From Sphingomonas sp. UBA978 (lineage in GTDB: Bacteria; Pseudomonadota; Alphaproteobacteria; Sphingomonadales; Sphingomonadaceae): DNA of 64,000 nt. Shown in pieces: positions 9,203 through 18,020 of this stretch. The position numbers and the translations under genes are program-made. Below the pieces are notes generated by a model. It was not told where the DNA came from. It was given only the letters and a program-made list of their open reading frames with translations, and made no database searches. The stretch lies in assembly GCF_002292295.1 (NCBI RefSeq), contig NZ_DBBS01000014.1, forward strand, positions 31,046 to 95,045, given 5' to 3'. Numbering within the stretch: the first letter of the stretch is position 1; every line of letters starts with the position of its first letter.

Positions 9203-11650
9203 TCATTTCAGGGGCACCTTCCGCTGGGTGAAGGGCGCGCTGGTCGCAATGCCGCGGACGATCGTCTGGATTCGGTAGTCGTCCGCCGCCGCCGCGCGCG
9301 CGACCTGGCGCACCGCGGGCATGTCGGCCGCGCCCAGCCCGCGGCCGAGCGCATAGGTCATCAGCCGTTCGGTGAAGGCCGCGGCGAATTCGTCGCGATG
9401 CGTCATCAGGATGCCCTGCAACCCCGCCAGCCCGGCGAACTTCGTCCCGTCCGGCATCGTCGCGCCGGCGTCGATCGGCTGGCCGGCATCGACCCGGCGA
9501 TAGCCGCCGATCGCGTCGAAATTCTCCAGCGCGAAGCCGAGCGGGTCCATCTTCACGTGGCAGGCGGCGCAGGCGGGGCTCTTACGGTGCAGCTCGAGCT
9601 GTTCGCGCGCGGTCAGCAGGCGGCCGTCATGCTTGTCCTGCAACGCCGGCACGTCGGGCGGCGGCGGTGGTGGCGGCGCGGCCAGCATGTTGTCGAGGAT
9701 CCACTTGCCGCGCTTCACCACGGAGGTGTGGTTGCCGTAGGAGGTGACGGTGAGGATGCTCGCCTGCCCGAGCAGGCCGCCGCGGTTCGACCCGGGCGCG
9801 AGCGCGACGCGGCGGAAGGCGGGGCCGGTGACGCCGCCGATGCCGTAATGCTGCGCCAGCCGCTGGTTGAGGAAGGTGTAATCGGCAGCGATGAAGTCCA
9901 GCACGCTGCGGTCGGTGCGCAGGACGTGGCCGAAGAACATCTCCGTCTCGCGCGCCATCGCGCTGCGCAGCCGCAGGTCGTAGGTCGGGAAGACCGCGAT
10001 GTCGGGGCGCTGCTGGTCGAGGTTGCGCAGGTAGAGCCACTGGCCGGCGAAATTGGTGGTCAGCGCGTCGGCGCGCGGATCGGCGAGCATCCGCGTCACC
10101 TGCGCGACCAGCACCGCCGGATCGTGCAGCCGGCCCCGTTCGGCGACCGCGAGCAGCGCGTCGTCGGGGATGCTGCTCCACAGGAACAGCGCCAGCCGCG
10201 ACGCGAGTTCGAGGTCGCCGAGCGGATGGACGCTGCCCGGCGGTGCGCCGGCGGGATCGCATTCGATCAGGAACAGGAAGTGCGGCGACACGAGGATCGC
10301 CTCCACCGCCGCCTCCACCCCGTGCGCGAAATCGCTGCGCGACCGTTCGGCGGCATAGACGCGCATCAGCGGCGCGAGGTCGGCCGCGACCACCGGCCGG
10401 CGATAGGCGCGGCGGGCGAGGGCGGCGACGATGCGGGTGGCGCACGGCGTCTCCGCGCCCTTCGTCTTCGGATCGCACAGGAAGATGCGGCGGCGGCTCG
10501 GCGTGTCGCCCGCGCCGGCCGAGGCGAACGGCCCGGCGACGTCGACCTGCAACACGTCGCGCGGCCAGTTCTGCTGCGCGTAGCGCGGCGACAGGCGATA
10601 GGAGGGCACCTGAAGCTGCCGCACCCGCGCGCCGTCGACCGACACGTCCAGCGGCAACATCACCGGCGGCGCGGTCGGCATCGGCACGACGTCGAGCGTG
10701 TTGCGCAGCGTCTGGATGCTCTCGTCGGGCGCGAGGCGGCGGCGGAACGACAGCGCGATGGCGTGCGACCCCGCCTTCAGCGGCACGCGCACGCTGACGC
10801 GATCCTCGGGCAGGTCGTCGGTTTCGTTGTTGGTGTTGGCGTTGAGATGCGCGGTGATTTCGTACACCCCGTCGTGGCGCGCATAGTAACGCACCGCGCC
10901 GCCGCCGCGCGATCCGAGCGGCAGGTCGTCGCCCGCGCGTTCGTTATAGGCGGGGCGGCCGCCGTTCATCACCGACCCGTCCTTTGGCATGGGAAAGGTG
11001 GTGACGATGGCACGGCGCGACGCCAGCCCGGTCGCCAGCCGCCCGACCCTGCCCGCGACCGCGACATAGCGGTCCATCAGCGTCGGCGAGACGCTGAGCA
11101 CGTCCGCGATATTGTCGAAGCCGTAGCCGGAATTGTCCTGCGGCAGGTCGCGGCTGACGTCGACGTTCAGCGCCAGCAGGTCGCGGACCGCATTGGCATA
11201 TTCGACGCGGTTGAGGCGGCGGATGGTGGCGCGGCCGGGATCGGGATGCGCGATCGCGCGCGCATCGAGCGCGCGGCGCAGCCAGGTGACGAATGCGGTG
11301 CGCGCGGCGGCATCGGGTTGCGGCCGGTTGAGCGGCGGCATCTCGCCCTGGCTGACCCGGCGCAGGATCTTTTCCCATTCGTCGGCATGCGCGCCCCGCG
11401 CGGGATCGCCGGGCCGCAGATCCTCGATCGAGAGGCCGGCGGCCTTGTCGGTGTCGTTGTGGCAGCGCGCGCAATATTGGTCGAGCAGCGCCGGCGGGGC
11501 ATCCGGCCCGGCCGCCTGCGCCGCGGGCGGCGGCGCGGCACCATCGTCGGACCGGGCCAGCACCGATCCGGCGGCGATCAGCGCGCTGAGCATCAGCACG
11601 CCGCTGTGCAGGGTAGGGCGCCAGGTCGGGCTCATGCGGTTCAGGTCCAT
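9203..11650 (-). CDS. DUF1592/DUF1588/DUF1585 c-heme protein (planctomycete-type cytochrome)
   Basis: An 815-residue secreted protein. After a signal peptide comes a planctomycete-type cytochrome region with CARCH (in 'LLDQYCARCHNDTD') and 'GEMPPLNRPQP'. DUF1587-like ('RLNRVEYANAVRDLLAL'), DUF1595/DUF1592-like ('ARRAYRRPV', 'FAGQWLYLRNLD'), DUF1588-like ('GLLGQASILTVTSYGNHTSVVKRGKWILDN') and DUF1585-like parts follow. A second heme-type motif CAACH ('SPACAACHVKMDPLGFALENFD') is in the C-terminal third. I chose ATG 11650, just inside a GGAAAGG sequence; ATG 11635 is possible. Function is unknown. It heads a five-gene unit ending with two cytochromes, so electron transfer from an oxidised substrate is likely. 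Confidence 0.85.
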   Translation of the reverse strand: MDLNRMSPTWRPTLHSGVLMLSALIAAGSVLARSDDGAAPPPAAQAAGPDAPPALLDQYCARCHNDTDKAAGLSIEDLRPGDPARGAHADEWEKILRRVSQGEMPPLNRPQPDAAARTAFVTWLRRALDARAIAHPDPGRATIRRLNRVEYANAVRDLLALNVDVSRDLPQDNSGYGFDNIADVLSVSPTLMDRYVAVAGRVGRLATGLASRRAIVTTFPMPKDGSVMNGGRPAYNERAGDDLPLGSRGGGAVRYYARHDGVYEITAHLNANTNNETDDLPEDRVSVRVPLKAGSHAIALSFRRRLAPDESIQTLRNTLDVVPMPTAPPVMLPLDVSVDGARVRQLQVPSYRLSPRYAQQNWPRDVLQVDVAGPFASAGAGDTPSRRRIFLCDPKTKGAETPCATRIVAALARRAYRRPVVAADLAPLMRVYAAERSRSDFAHGVEAAVEAILVSPHFLFLIECDPAGAPPGSVHPLGDLELASRLALFLWSSIPDDALLAVAERGRLHDPAVLVAQVTRMLADPRADALTTNFAGQWLYLRNLDQQRPDIAVFPTYDLRLRSAMARETEMFFGHVLRTDRSVLDFIAADYTFLNQRLAQHYGIGGVTGPAFRRVALAPGSNRGGLLGQASILTVTSYGNHTSVVKRGKWILDNMLAAPPPPPPPDVPALQDKHDGRLLTAREQLELHRKSPACAACHVKMDPLGFALENFDAIGGYRRVDAGQPIDAGATMPDGTKFAGLAGLQGILMTHRDEFAAAFTERLMTYALGRGLGAADMPAVRQVARAAAADDYRIQTIVRGIATSAPFTQRKVPLK

Positions 11651-11987
11651 CCTTTCCGAGTGGCCGCGAGGCGACCGTCGGGCCATGTCGCGGCGGCGCG
11701 GGGCGCCGGCCGGCGAATGCGGCATGCCGGGGAGGTAACGGACGGGGACTTGCCGCGTCCATTGCCGTTAACGCGACGCCCGGAGCGCAAAATGAGCGCA
11801 TGCCCGGAGGCGGCGGCGTTCACCCACCCCTGCCGAATTTCGGCAACGCATCGTGCTTTTAATGGTCGTTGAGCAGGCGGGGGCGGCGGCGCTAGGTCGG
11901 GCGCGGGCGGCCCTGGGGGGAGCCGCCCGGGCGGTATCGACGTCGGGCGACGCGGCCGCCAGCCACATACCAACCGGGGGGACGACG
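11651..11987. promoter_or_regulatory. Divergent promoter region with a 15-bp palindrome
   Basis: This 337-base gap separates the DUF1592 gene (minus) from the adenosine deaminase gene (plus). It holds a perfect palindrome TGCCGAA-T-TTCGGCA at 11831-11845. The palindrome overlaps a GCAACG at 11843-11848 that resembles the start of the motif found at 13527 and 32008. No gene was found inside. Promoter positions could not be fixed. Confidence 0.4.
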
Positions 11988-13508
11988 ATGCGGGCGGCTG
12001 TTGCTGCGATCACGATGGTGCTGGCCTCGCTGCCGTCGCCCGCAGCGGCGAAGGCGGCGGCGGGTGCGGCGGCGAGCGCAGAGGCGCGAACCGCGGCGCG
12101 GCTGGACCGGATCGCCGACAGCCCACCGCGGCTGCGCCTGTTCCTGCAGGCGATGCCGAAGGGCGGCGACCTGCACAACCATATGGGCGGCTCGATCTAT
12201 GCCGAGGATTATCTGCGTTGGGCGGGCGCGGGCGGATTGTGCCTGACGACGCCGGGCTATGCGATCGTCGATCCGCCGTGCGACGCGCCGGGTCGGGTGC
12301 CGGCGGCGGGGCTGGAGCTGGACTATCCACGCTGGTCGGGGGCGATCGATGCGCTGTCGACCCGCGGGTTCGAGGCGGGGGTCGGCGACCGGTCGGTGTC
12401 GGGCTACGACCGGTTCTTCGCGACCTTCGCGTCCTTCTCCGCCGCGTCGCGGGGCAATATGGGCAAGGAGCTGGCGGCGACGCGGGAACAGGCGGCGGCC
12501 GACCGGGTGTCCTATGTCGAACTGGGGGCCGGATCGCGCGCGGCGATGACGCTGGTCACGGCGATGGAAGAGCGGGAAAGCGACAATTTCGCGGCGATGA
12601 CCGCGCGGCTGGCGCCGCTGCTGCCCGCCGTGGTGGCGCAGGTGCGCGCCGATTACGACGCGGGCGAGGCGGCATCGGCGGCGATCGACCAATGCGGGAC
12701 CGCCGCGGCGCAGCCGGCCTGCGCGGTCGAGGTGCGCTATCTCTTCACCGCGTTGCGGACGATCGCCCCGGCGAAGGTGTTCGCGCAACTGGCGCTGGCG
12801 TTCGCGATGGCGGAGGCCGATCCGCGCTTCGTCGGTGTCAACATCGCCGCGCCGGAGCACGATCCGGTCGCGATCCGCGACTATGCGCTGCACATGCGGA
12901 TGATCGCCTTCCTGAAGGCGCGGCATCCGCGCGTGAACCTGTCGCTGCATGCCGGCGAGCTGGTGTTGGGGCTGGTGCCGCCGCGCGAGCTGGCGTTCCA
13001 CATCCGCGACGCGGTGGCGGTCGCGGGGGCGCGGCGGATCGGCCATGGCGTCGACATCGCCTATGAGGCGGACGCGGCGGCGCTGCTGCGGCGGATGGCG
13101 CGGGACCGGGTCGCGGTGGAGATCAACCTGACCAGCAATGCGGTGATCCTGGGCGTGAAGGGCCGCGACCACCCGCTGTCGCTCTATCGCGAGGCGGGGG
13201 TGCCGGTGGTGCTGTCGACCGACGACGAAGGCGTGTCGCGCAGCGACATGACCAACGAATATGTGCGCGCCGTGACCGAGCAGGGGCTGCGCTATCGCGA
13301 CCTGAAGCAGATCGTCCGCGACGGGTTGCACTATGCCTTCCTGCCGGGGGCCAGCCTGTGGCGCGACCGGGCGGGCGGCGCGCGGGTCGCGGCCTGCGCG
13401 GTGGCCAGCGCGCCGGCCTGTGCGGCGTTCCTCGCGACCAGCGCCAAGGCGACGCGGCAGATGCAGCTGGAGCGGGACATGACCGCGTTCGAGGCCATGG
13501 AGCGGTGA
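11988..13508 (+). CDS. Exported adenosine deaminase-family enzyme
   Basis: Predicted to deaminate adenosine to inosine in the periplasm. A 506-residue protein with a signal peptide (MRAAVAAITMVLASLPSPAAA). The metal-dependent deaminase motifs are complete: 'GGDLHNHMGGS' (HxH), 'NLSLHAGE' (His plus catalytic Glu), 'RIGHGVDI' and 'VLSTDDEGVSRSDMTNEY' (Asp pair). Extra length over classical adenosine deaminase comes from the N-terminal region and an insert, as in secreted ADGF-like enzymes. ATG 11988 is chosen because the signal peptide starts there and a G-rich site precedes it. It stands at the head of the purine island. Confidence 0.88.
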   Translation: MRAAVAAITMVLASLPSPAAAKAAAGAAASAEARTAARLDRIADSPPRLRLFLQAMPKGGDLHNHMGGSIYAEDYLRWAGAGGLCLTTPGYAIVDPPCDAPGRVPAAGLELDYPRWSGAIDALSTRGFEAGVGDRSVSGYDRFFATFASFSAASRGNMGKELAATREQAAADRVSYVELGAGSRAAMTLVTAMEERESDNFAAMTARLAPLLPAVVAQVRADYDAGEAASAAIDQCGTAAAQPACAVEVRYLFTALRTIAPAKVFAQLALAFAMAEADPRFVGVNIAAPEHDPVAIRDYALHMRMIAFLKARHPRVNLSLHAGELVLGLVPPRELAFHIRDAVAVAGARRIGHGVDIAYEADAAALLRRMARDRVAVEINLTSNAVILGVKGRDHPLSLYREAGVPVVLSTDDEGVSRSDMTNEYVRAVTEQGLRYRDLKQIVRDGLHYAFLPGASLWRDRAGGARVAACAVASAPACAAFLATSAKATRQMQLERDMTAFEAMER

Positions 13509-13526
13509 GCAGGTGCGCTGTTTTTT

Positions 13527-13559
13527 GCAACGATCCGTCGCAGTCATTGCGTTGGATCG
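13527..13559 (+). promoter_or_regulatory. Putative regulator site before the catabolic operon (copy A)
   Basis: Upstream of the hpxX start lies GCAACG-N4-GTCG-N-A-N-TCATTGCGTT-N-GAT-N-G. The same pattern with identical spacing occurs at 32008-32040 just upstream of the LysR gene; 24 of 32 bases agree over the aligned block. GCAACG and CATTGC form an imperfect inverted repeat 12 bases apart, the geometry expected for a LysR-type activator. The site ends 28 bases before the hpxX start, close to where RNA polymerase should bind. Confidence 0.5.
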
Positions 13560-13587
13560 GTAGGGTGCGGTCGGGCATCAGGTGGTC

Positions 13588-13749
13588 ATGAACGCCGACG
13601 CCGATCCCATCCCCCGCACCGAAGCGGCCATCGCCGCCGCGGCGGCGGCGATCGGCCTGACCATCCCGCCGGCGTGCCTGCCCGGCGTGGTCGCCAATCT
13701 GGCGTTGCTCGATCGCCATGCCGCGATCCTGCGCGGGACGGGCGGATGA
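13588..13749 (+). CDS. hpxX: HpxX/AtzG-like small subunit (DUF4089)
   Basis: A 53-residue protein with the DUF4089 pattern 'PPACLPGVVANLALLDRHAAIL'. In Klebsiella this family is HpxX and in atrazine degraders AtzG, a GatC-like partner that stabilises the AtzE amidase. The ATG at 13588 follows AGGTGG, and the stop overlaps the start of the amidase gene (ATGA), so the two are translationally coupled. It opens the long operon that continues to about 31.1 kb. Its likely role is as the structural partner of the amidase in oxalurate breakdown, inferred from the hpxWXYZ precedent. Confidence 0.85.
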   Translation: MNADADPIPRTEAAIAAAAAAIGLTIPPACLPGVVANLALLDRHAAILRGTGG

Positions 13750-15080
13750 GGACGGCGGTCGCCATCGCCGCATCGGTGCGCGCCGGGCGCGAATCCGCGC
13801 TGACGCTGGTCGAGGCATGCCTTGCCACCTTGCCCGCGGCGGACACGCGGCTGGTCGCGACGACGCGCATCCTCGCCGATCGCGCGCGGGCGGAGGCGGC
13901 GCGGGTCGACGGCATCGTCGCGGCGGGCGGCGATCCGGGGCCGCTGGCGGGCGTGGTCTACGGCGTGAAGGACCTGTTCGACGTCGCGGGCCTGCCGACC
14001 ACGGCGGGATCGACGCTCTATGCCGACGCGCCGCCCGCCGCGGCGGATGCGACCGCGGTCGCGCGGCTGCGCGACGCGGGGGCGGTGCTGGTCGCGACGC
14101 TGAACATGGACGAATTCGCCTATGGCTTCGCGACGATCAACGCGCGCCACGGCACGACCCGCAACCCGCACGACCCGAGCCGGCTGGCGGGGGGATCGTC
14201 GGGCGGGTCGGCGGCGGTGGTCGCGACCGGGCTGACGCCGCTATCGCTGGGGTCGGATACCAACGGATCGATCCGCGTGCCCGCCAGCCTGACCGGCGTC
14301 TATGGCCTGAAGCCGACGCATGGCGCGCTGCCGATGGCGGGGGTGTTCCCCTTCGCCGACAGTTTCGACGACATCGGCCCGTTCGCGACGTGCGTCGCCG
14401 ATCTGCGGCTGGTCTGGGACGTGCTGGGCGGGGCGTCTGCCGACGATGGCGCGCCGGTCCGCGTCGCGCGGCTGGGCGGGCGCTTCGCCGCGAACGTCGA
14501 TCCCGATCAGGTCGCGGCGATCGACGCGATCGCGCCCGGCGCGGCGACGGTCGATTTGCCCGATATCGCGCGGGCGCGGTCGGCGGCGTTCGTCATCACC
14601 GCGGCGGAAGGGGGTACTCTGCACCGCGATGCGCTGGCGCGCGCGGCGATGGCGTTCGACCCGGCGACGCGCGACCGGCTGATCGCGGGCGCGCTGCTGC
14701 CGGCGGGGCTGGTCGCGGCGGCGCAGGCGTTTCGCGCCGGCTTCCGGCAGCGGGCGGCGGCGCTGTTCGCCGATCACGACGTGCTGGTCGCGCCCGCCAC
14801 GCCCTGCGTCGCGCCGCCGGTCGCCGATCCGCGGATCGCGATCGACGGGGCGATGGTGCCGGCGCGCGCCGATCTCGGCATCCATACGCAGCCGATCAGC
14901 TTCGCCGGGCTGCCGGCGCTGGCGGTGCCCTTGTACCGGCCGGGGCGATTGCCGCTGGGGTTGCAGCTGATCGGGCGGCCGGGGGGCGAGGCGACGCTGT
15001 TCCGGTTCGCGCAGATGCTGGAAGACGGGGGGCTGGTCGGCGTGTCGCCGCCGGCGGACGGGGGACAGAGCGATGACTGA
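13746..15080 (+). CDS. hpxY: AtzE/HpxY-family amidase
   Basis: A 444-residue cytoplasmic amidase-signature enzyme. The catalytic triad is visible: Lys75 in 'VYGVKDLFDVAG', cis-Ser151 in 'GGSSGGSAA' and nucleophile Ser175 in 'SDTNGSIRVPA', with the 24-residue spacing of GatA-type amidases. The AtzG-like partner is directly upstream. AtzE acts on 1-carboxybiuret. The HpxXY pair in Klebsiella sits in the oxalurate branch of purine catabolism, so amide or ureide hydrolysis of oxalurate is the probable role here. The alternative is a carbamoyl-compound hydrolase of another nitrogen pathway. It overlaps the permease start by 8 bases. Confidence 0.88.
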   Translation: MRTAVAIAASVRAGRESALTLVEACLATLPAADTRLVATTRILADRARAEAARVDGIVAAGGDPGPLAGVVYGVKDLFDVAGLPTTAGSTLYADAPPAAADATAVARLRDAGAVLVATLNMDEFAYGFATINARHGTTRNPHDPSRLAGGSSGGSAAVVATGLTPLSLGSDTNGSIRVPASLTGVYGLKPTHGALPMAGVFPFADSFDDIGPFATCVADLRLVWDVLGGASADDGAPVRVARLGGRFAANVDPDQVAAIDAIAPGAATVDLPDIARARSAAFVITAAEGGTLHRDALARAAMAFDPATRDRLIAGALLPAGLVAAAQAFRAGFRQRAAALFADHDVLVAPATPCVAPPVADPRIAIDGAMVPARADLGIHTQPISFAGLPALAVPLYRPGRLPLGLQLIGRPGGEATLFRFAQMLEDGGLVGVSPPADGGQSDD

Positions 15081-16422
15081 CGCAGCGGCCACGGCACCTT
15101 CCGGCCGGCTCGACCGGCGGTTCGCGCTCAGCGCGCGGGGCACGACCGCGCGGACCGAGGTGCTGGCCGGGGTCACGACGTTCCTGACCATGGCCTATAT
15201 CGTGCTGGTCAACCCGGCGATCCTGGGACAGGCGGGGATGCCGGTCGCGGCGGTCGCGGCGGCGACCTGCTTTGCCGCGGCGTTCGGATCGATCCTGATG
15301 GGGATGGTCGCCAACACGCCGCTGGCGCTGGCGCCGGGCATGGGGCTGAACGCCTATTTCAGCTTCACCGTCGTGCAGCAGATGGGGGTGCCGTGGCCGG
15401 TCGCGCTGGGCTGCGTGTTCGTGTCGGGCATCGCGTTCCTCGTGCTGACGCTGACGGGGGTGCGGCAGATGATCGTCGCGGCGATCCCGATGTACCTGTT
15501 CGCCGCGGTGGCGGGCGGGATCGGGCTGTTCATCGGCTTCATCGGACTGAAGAACGCCGGGCTGATCGTCGCAAACCCGGCGACCTTCGTGGCGCTGGGC
15601 GACCTGAAGGCGCCGGGGGCGATGCTCGCGCTGTTCGGGCTGCTGGTGATCGGCGGGCTGAGCGTGTGGAACGTCCGCGGTGCGATGCTGATCGGGATCG
15701 TCGCGACGACGATCGTCGGCTGGCTGACCGGGCAGGTGGTGGTGAAGCCCGAACCCTACGACCTGTCGGCGCTGGCCGGCACCGCGTTCCAGCTCGACCT
15801 GCCGGGCGTGTTCGGGCTGACCGGCAGCCACGGGCTGGGGCTGCTCGAGATCCTGTTCGTGTTCCTGTTCGTCGACCTGTTCGACAATATCGGCACGTTG
15901 GTCGCGGTGACGAAGCGGGCCGGGCTGATGGACACGGCGGGGCGGATACCGGGATTGAACCGCATCCTCCTGACCGATGCGACCGCGACCGTGGTCGGGT
16001 CGCTGGCGGGGACCAGCACCGTCACCAGCTATGTCGAAAGCGCGGCGGGGGTGCAGGCGGGCGGGCGCACCGGGTTGACCGCGGTGGTCACCGGCCTGCT
16101 GTTTCTCGCGACGATGTTCGTCGCGCCCTATGCGCAGATCGTGCCGCTGGCGGCGACCGCGCCCGCGCTCATCATCGTCGGCGGGCTGATGCTGCTGCCG
16201 CTGGGCGAGGTGGCGTGGGAGGACCCGCTGTCGGCGATCCCCGCGTTCCTGACCGTCGCGATGATCCCGCTGACCTTCTCCATCGCCAACGGCATGGCGT
16301 TCGGGATCGTCGCGCATGCGCTGCTGAAGCTGGTCCGCGGCCGCGCGGGACGGGCGGACTGGTTTCTGTTCGTGCTGGCGGCGCTGTTCGTCGTCCGCTT
16401 CGTGTGGATGGGGGCGGCATGA
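15073..16422 (+). CDS. NCS2 purine permease (AzgA/guanine-hypoxanthine type)
   Basis: A 449-residue inner-membrane permease with about 12-14 hydrophobic segments. The AzgA-branch signatures 'MAYIVLVNPAIL', 'LALAPGMGLNAYFSF' and 'FLFVDLFDNIGTLVAVTKRAGL' point to proton-coupled import of adenine, guanine or hypoxanthine. It lies inside the catabolic operon, overlapping the genes on both sides. It would supply guanine deaminase and xanthine dehydrogenase encoded downstream. Allantoin or another purine product is a less likely substrate. Confidence 0.88.
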   Translation: MTDAAATAPSGRLDRRFALSARGTTARTEVLAGVTTFLTMAYIVLVNPAILGQAGMPVAAVAAATCFAAAFGSILMGMVANTPLALAPGMGLNAYFSFTVVQQMGVPWPVALGCVFVSGIAFLVLTLTGVRQMIVAAIPMYLFAAVAGGIGLFIGFIGLKNAGLIVANPATFVALGDLKAPGAMLALFGLLVIGGLSVWNVRGAMLIGIVATTIVGWLTGQVVVKPEPYDLSALAGTAFQLDLPGVFGLTGSHGLGLLEILFVFLFVDLFDNIGTLVAVTKRAGLMDTAGRIPGLNRILLTDATATVVGSLAGTSTVTSYVESAAGVQAGGRTGLTAVVTGLLFLATMFVAPYAQIVPLAATAPALIIVGGLMLLPLGEVAWEDPLSAIPAFLTVAMIPLTFSIANGMAFGIVAHALLKLVRGRAGRADWFLFVLAALFVVRFVWMGAA

Positions 16423-18020
16423 TGGCGATGCCGGCGACGGTCCCAGCGACGATCACCGGCGCGTCGGGCATGGTCACCGCGCCGCATCACCTCGCCGCAG
16501 AGGCCGGGTGCGCGGTGCTGAAGGACGGCGGCACCGCGGTGGAGGCGGCGGTGGCGGTCGCGGCGACGCTGGCGGTGGTCTATCCGCACATGACCGGGAT
16601 CGGCGGCGACGGCTTCTGGCTGGTCGCCGAACCCGACCGCGCGGTGCGCGCGATCCACGGCTGCGGCGGCGCGGCGGCGCGTGCCGACCTCGCGCTGTAC
16701 GATGGCCATGCCGCTGTCCCGACGCGGGGACCACTGGCGGCGAACACGGTGGCGGGCACGCTGTCGGCCTGGGCCGCGGCGCTCGCCGACGACGGCGGGC
16801 GGCTGCCGCTGGCGCGGCTGCTGCGCGATGCGATCGGCCATGCCGAGGCGGGGGTGGCGATCACCGCTGGCGGCGCGGCGATCGCGGCGGCGAAGGGCGA
16901 CGAACTGCGCGGGCAACCGGGGGCATGGGCGGCGATCTTCGAACCCGACGGCCGGCCGATGCGCGCGGGCGAGACGCTGCGCCAGCCGGCGCTGGCGGCG
17001 ACGTTGCGGGCGATCGCGGCGGACGGCGTCGCGGATTTCTATGGCGGGCGGCTGGCCGCGCTGGTGGCGGAGGACCTCGCCGCCACCGGTAGCCCGGTCG
17101 ATGCCGCCGATCTGGCCGCGCATCGCGCGACGCGGCCGGCGCCGCTGCGCGCACGGATCGACGGTATCGACCTGTTCAACACCGCCCCGCCGACGCAGGG
17201 GTTCGCGTCGCTGATGATTCTCGCCCTGTTCGACCGGTTGCAGGCGGCGCATGCCGACGGCTTTGTGCATCTCCATGCGCTGGTCGAGGCGACCAAACAG
17301 GCGTTCCTGTTGCGCGACCGGCATGTCGGCGATCCCGACTGGCATCATGTCGACCTGCAGGCGCTGCTGCACGACGGGGCCGCGCTGGACCGGCTGGCGG
17401 CGGCCATCGACCCCGCGCGGGCGCTGCCCTGGCCGCAGCCGTCGATGCCGGGCGATACCTGCTGGTTCGCCGCCGCCGACCGCGACGGGCGGGTGGCGAG
17501 CGTGATCCAGTCGACCTATTTCGAATTCGGATCGGGGATCGTTCTGCCGCAGACCGGTATCACCTGGCAGAATCGCGGCAGCTCGTTCCGGCTGGCGGCG
17601 GACGGATGGAATGCGCTCAAGCCCGGCCGCAAGCCGTTCCACACGCTCAACCCGGCGCTGGCGCGCTTCGACGACGGGCGGACGATGGCCTATGGCACGA
17701 TGGGCGGCGAGGGGCAGCCGCAGACGCAGGCGGCGCTGTTCACCCGCTATGCGCGCTATGGCATCGATCTGCAGGCGGCGATCAGCGCGCCGCGCTGGCT
17801 GCTCGGCCGGACCTGGGGCGCGGACAGCACGACGCTGAAGATCGAGGAGGGGTTTACGCCCGCGCTCTACGCCGATCTCGCGGCGGCGGGGCATCAGGTC
17901 GAGCGGGTCGCGGCGCACGGCCAGATGATGGGCCATGCCGGCGCGATCGTCCGCCACGCCGACGGCCGGCTGGAAGGCGCGACCGACCCGCGCAGCGACG
18001 GCCGGGTGGTGGCGTGGTGA
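16419..18020 (+). CDS. hpxW: Gamma-glutamyltransferase-family Ntn hydrolase, HpxW-like oxamate amidohydrolase
   Basis: A 533-residue Ntn hydrolase. The N-terminal 'GMVTAPHHLAAEAGCAVLKDGGTAVEAAVAVAATLAVVYPHMTGIGGDGFW' pattern and the self-cleavage Thr (about residue 347 in 'PGDTCWFAAADRDG') mark the family. No signal peptide is present, unlike classical periplasmic gamma-glutamyltransferase. Klebsiella HpxW of this family hydrolyses oxamate to oxalate and ammonia. The neighbouring hpxX, hpxY and hpxZ homologues make that role the best reading. The ATG at 16419 overlaps the permease stop, and the gene ends overlapping the GTG of the next one. Confidence 0.8.
   Translation: MMAMPATVPATITGASGMVTAPHHLAAEAGCAVLKDGGTAVEAAVAVAATLAVVYPHMTGIGGDGFWLVAEPDRAVRAIHGCGGAAARADLALYDGHAAVPTRGPLAANTVAGTLSAWAAALADDGGRLPLARLLRDAIGHAEAGVAITAGGAAIAAAKGDELRGQPGAWAAIFEPDGRPMRAGETLRQPALAATLRAIAADGVADFYGGRLAALVAEDLAATGSPVDAADLAAHRATRPAPLRARIDGIDLFNTAPPTQGFASLMILALFDRLQAAHADGFVHLHALVEATKQAFLLRDRHVGDPDWHHVDLQALLHDGAALDRLAAAIDPARALPWPQPSMPGDTCWFAAADRDGRVASVIQSTYFEFGSGIVLPQTGITWQNRGSSFRLAADGWNALKPGRKPFHTLNPALARFDDGRTMAYGTMGGEGQPQTQAALFTRYARYGIDLQAAISAPRWLLGRTWGADSTTLKIEEGFTPALYADLAAAGHQVERVAAHGQMMGHAGAIVRHADGRLEGATDPRSDGRVVAW

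Noticed and set aside
15393..16418. Upstream extension of the HpxW-like frame into the permease gene
   Set aside because: The extra ~340 residues are out of frame with the conserved permease and lack homology; the family N-terminus begins just after ATG 16419.
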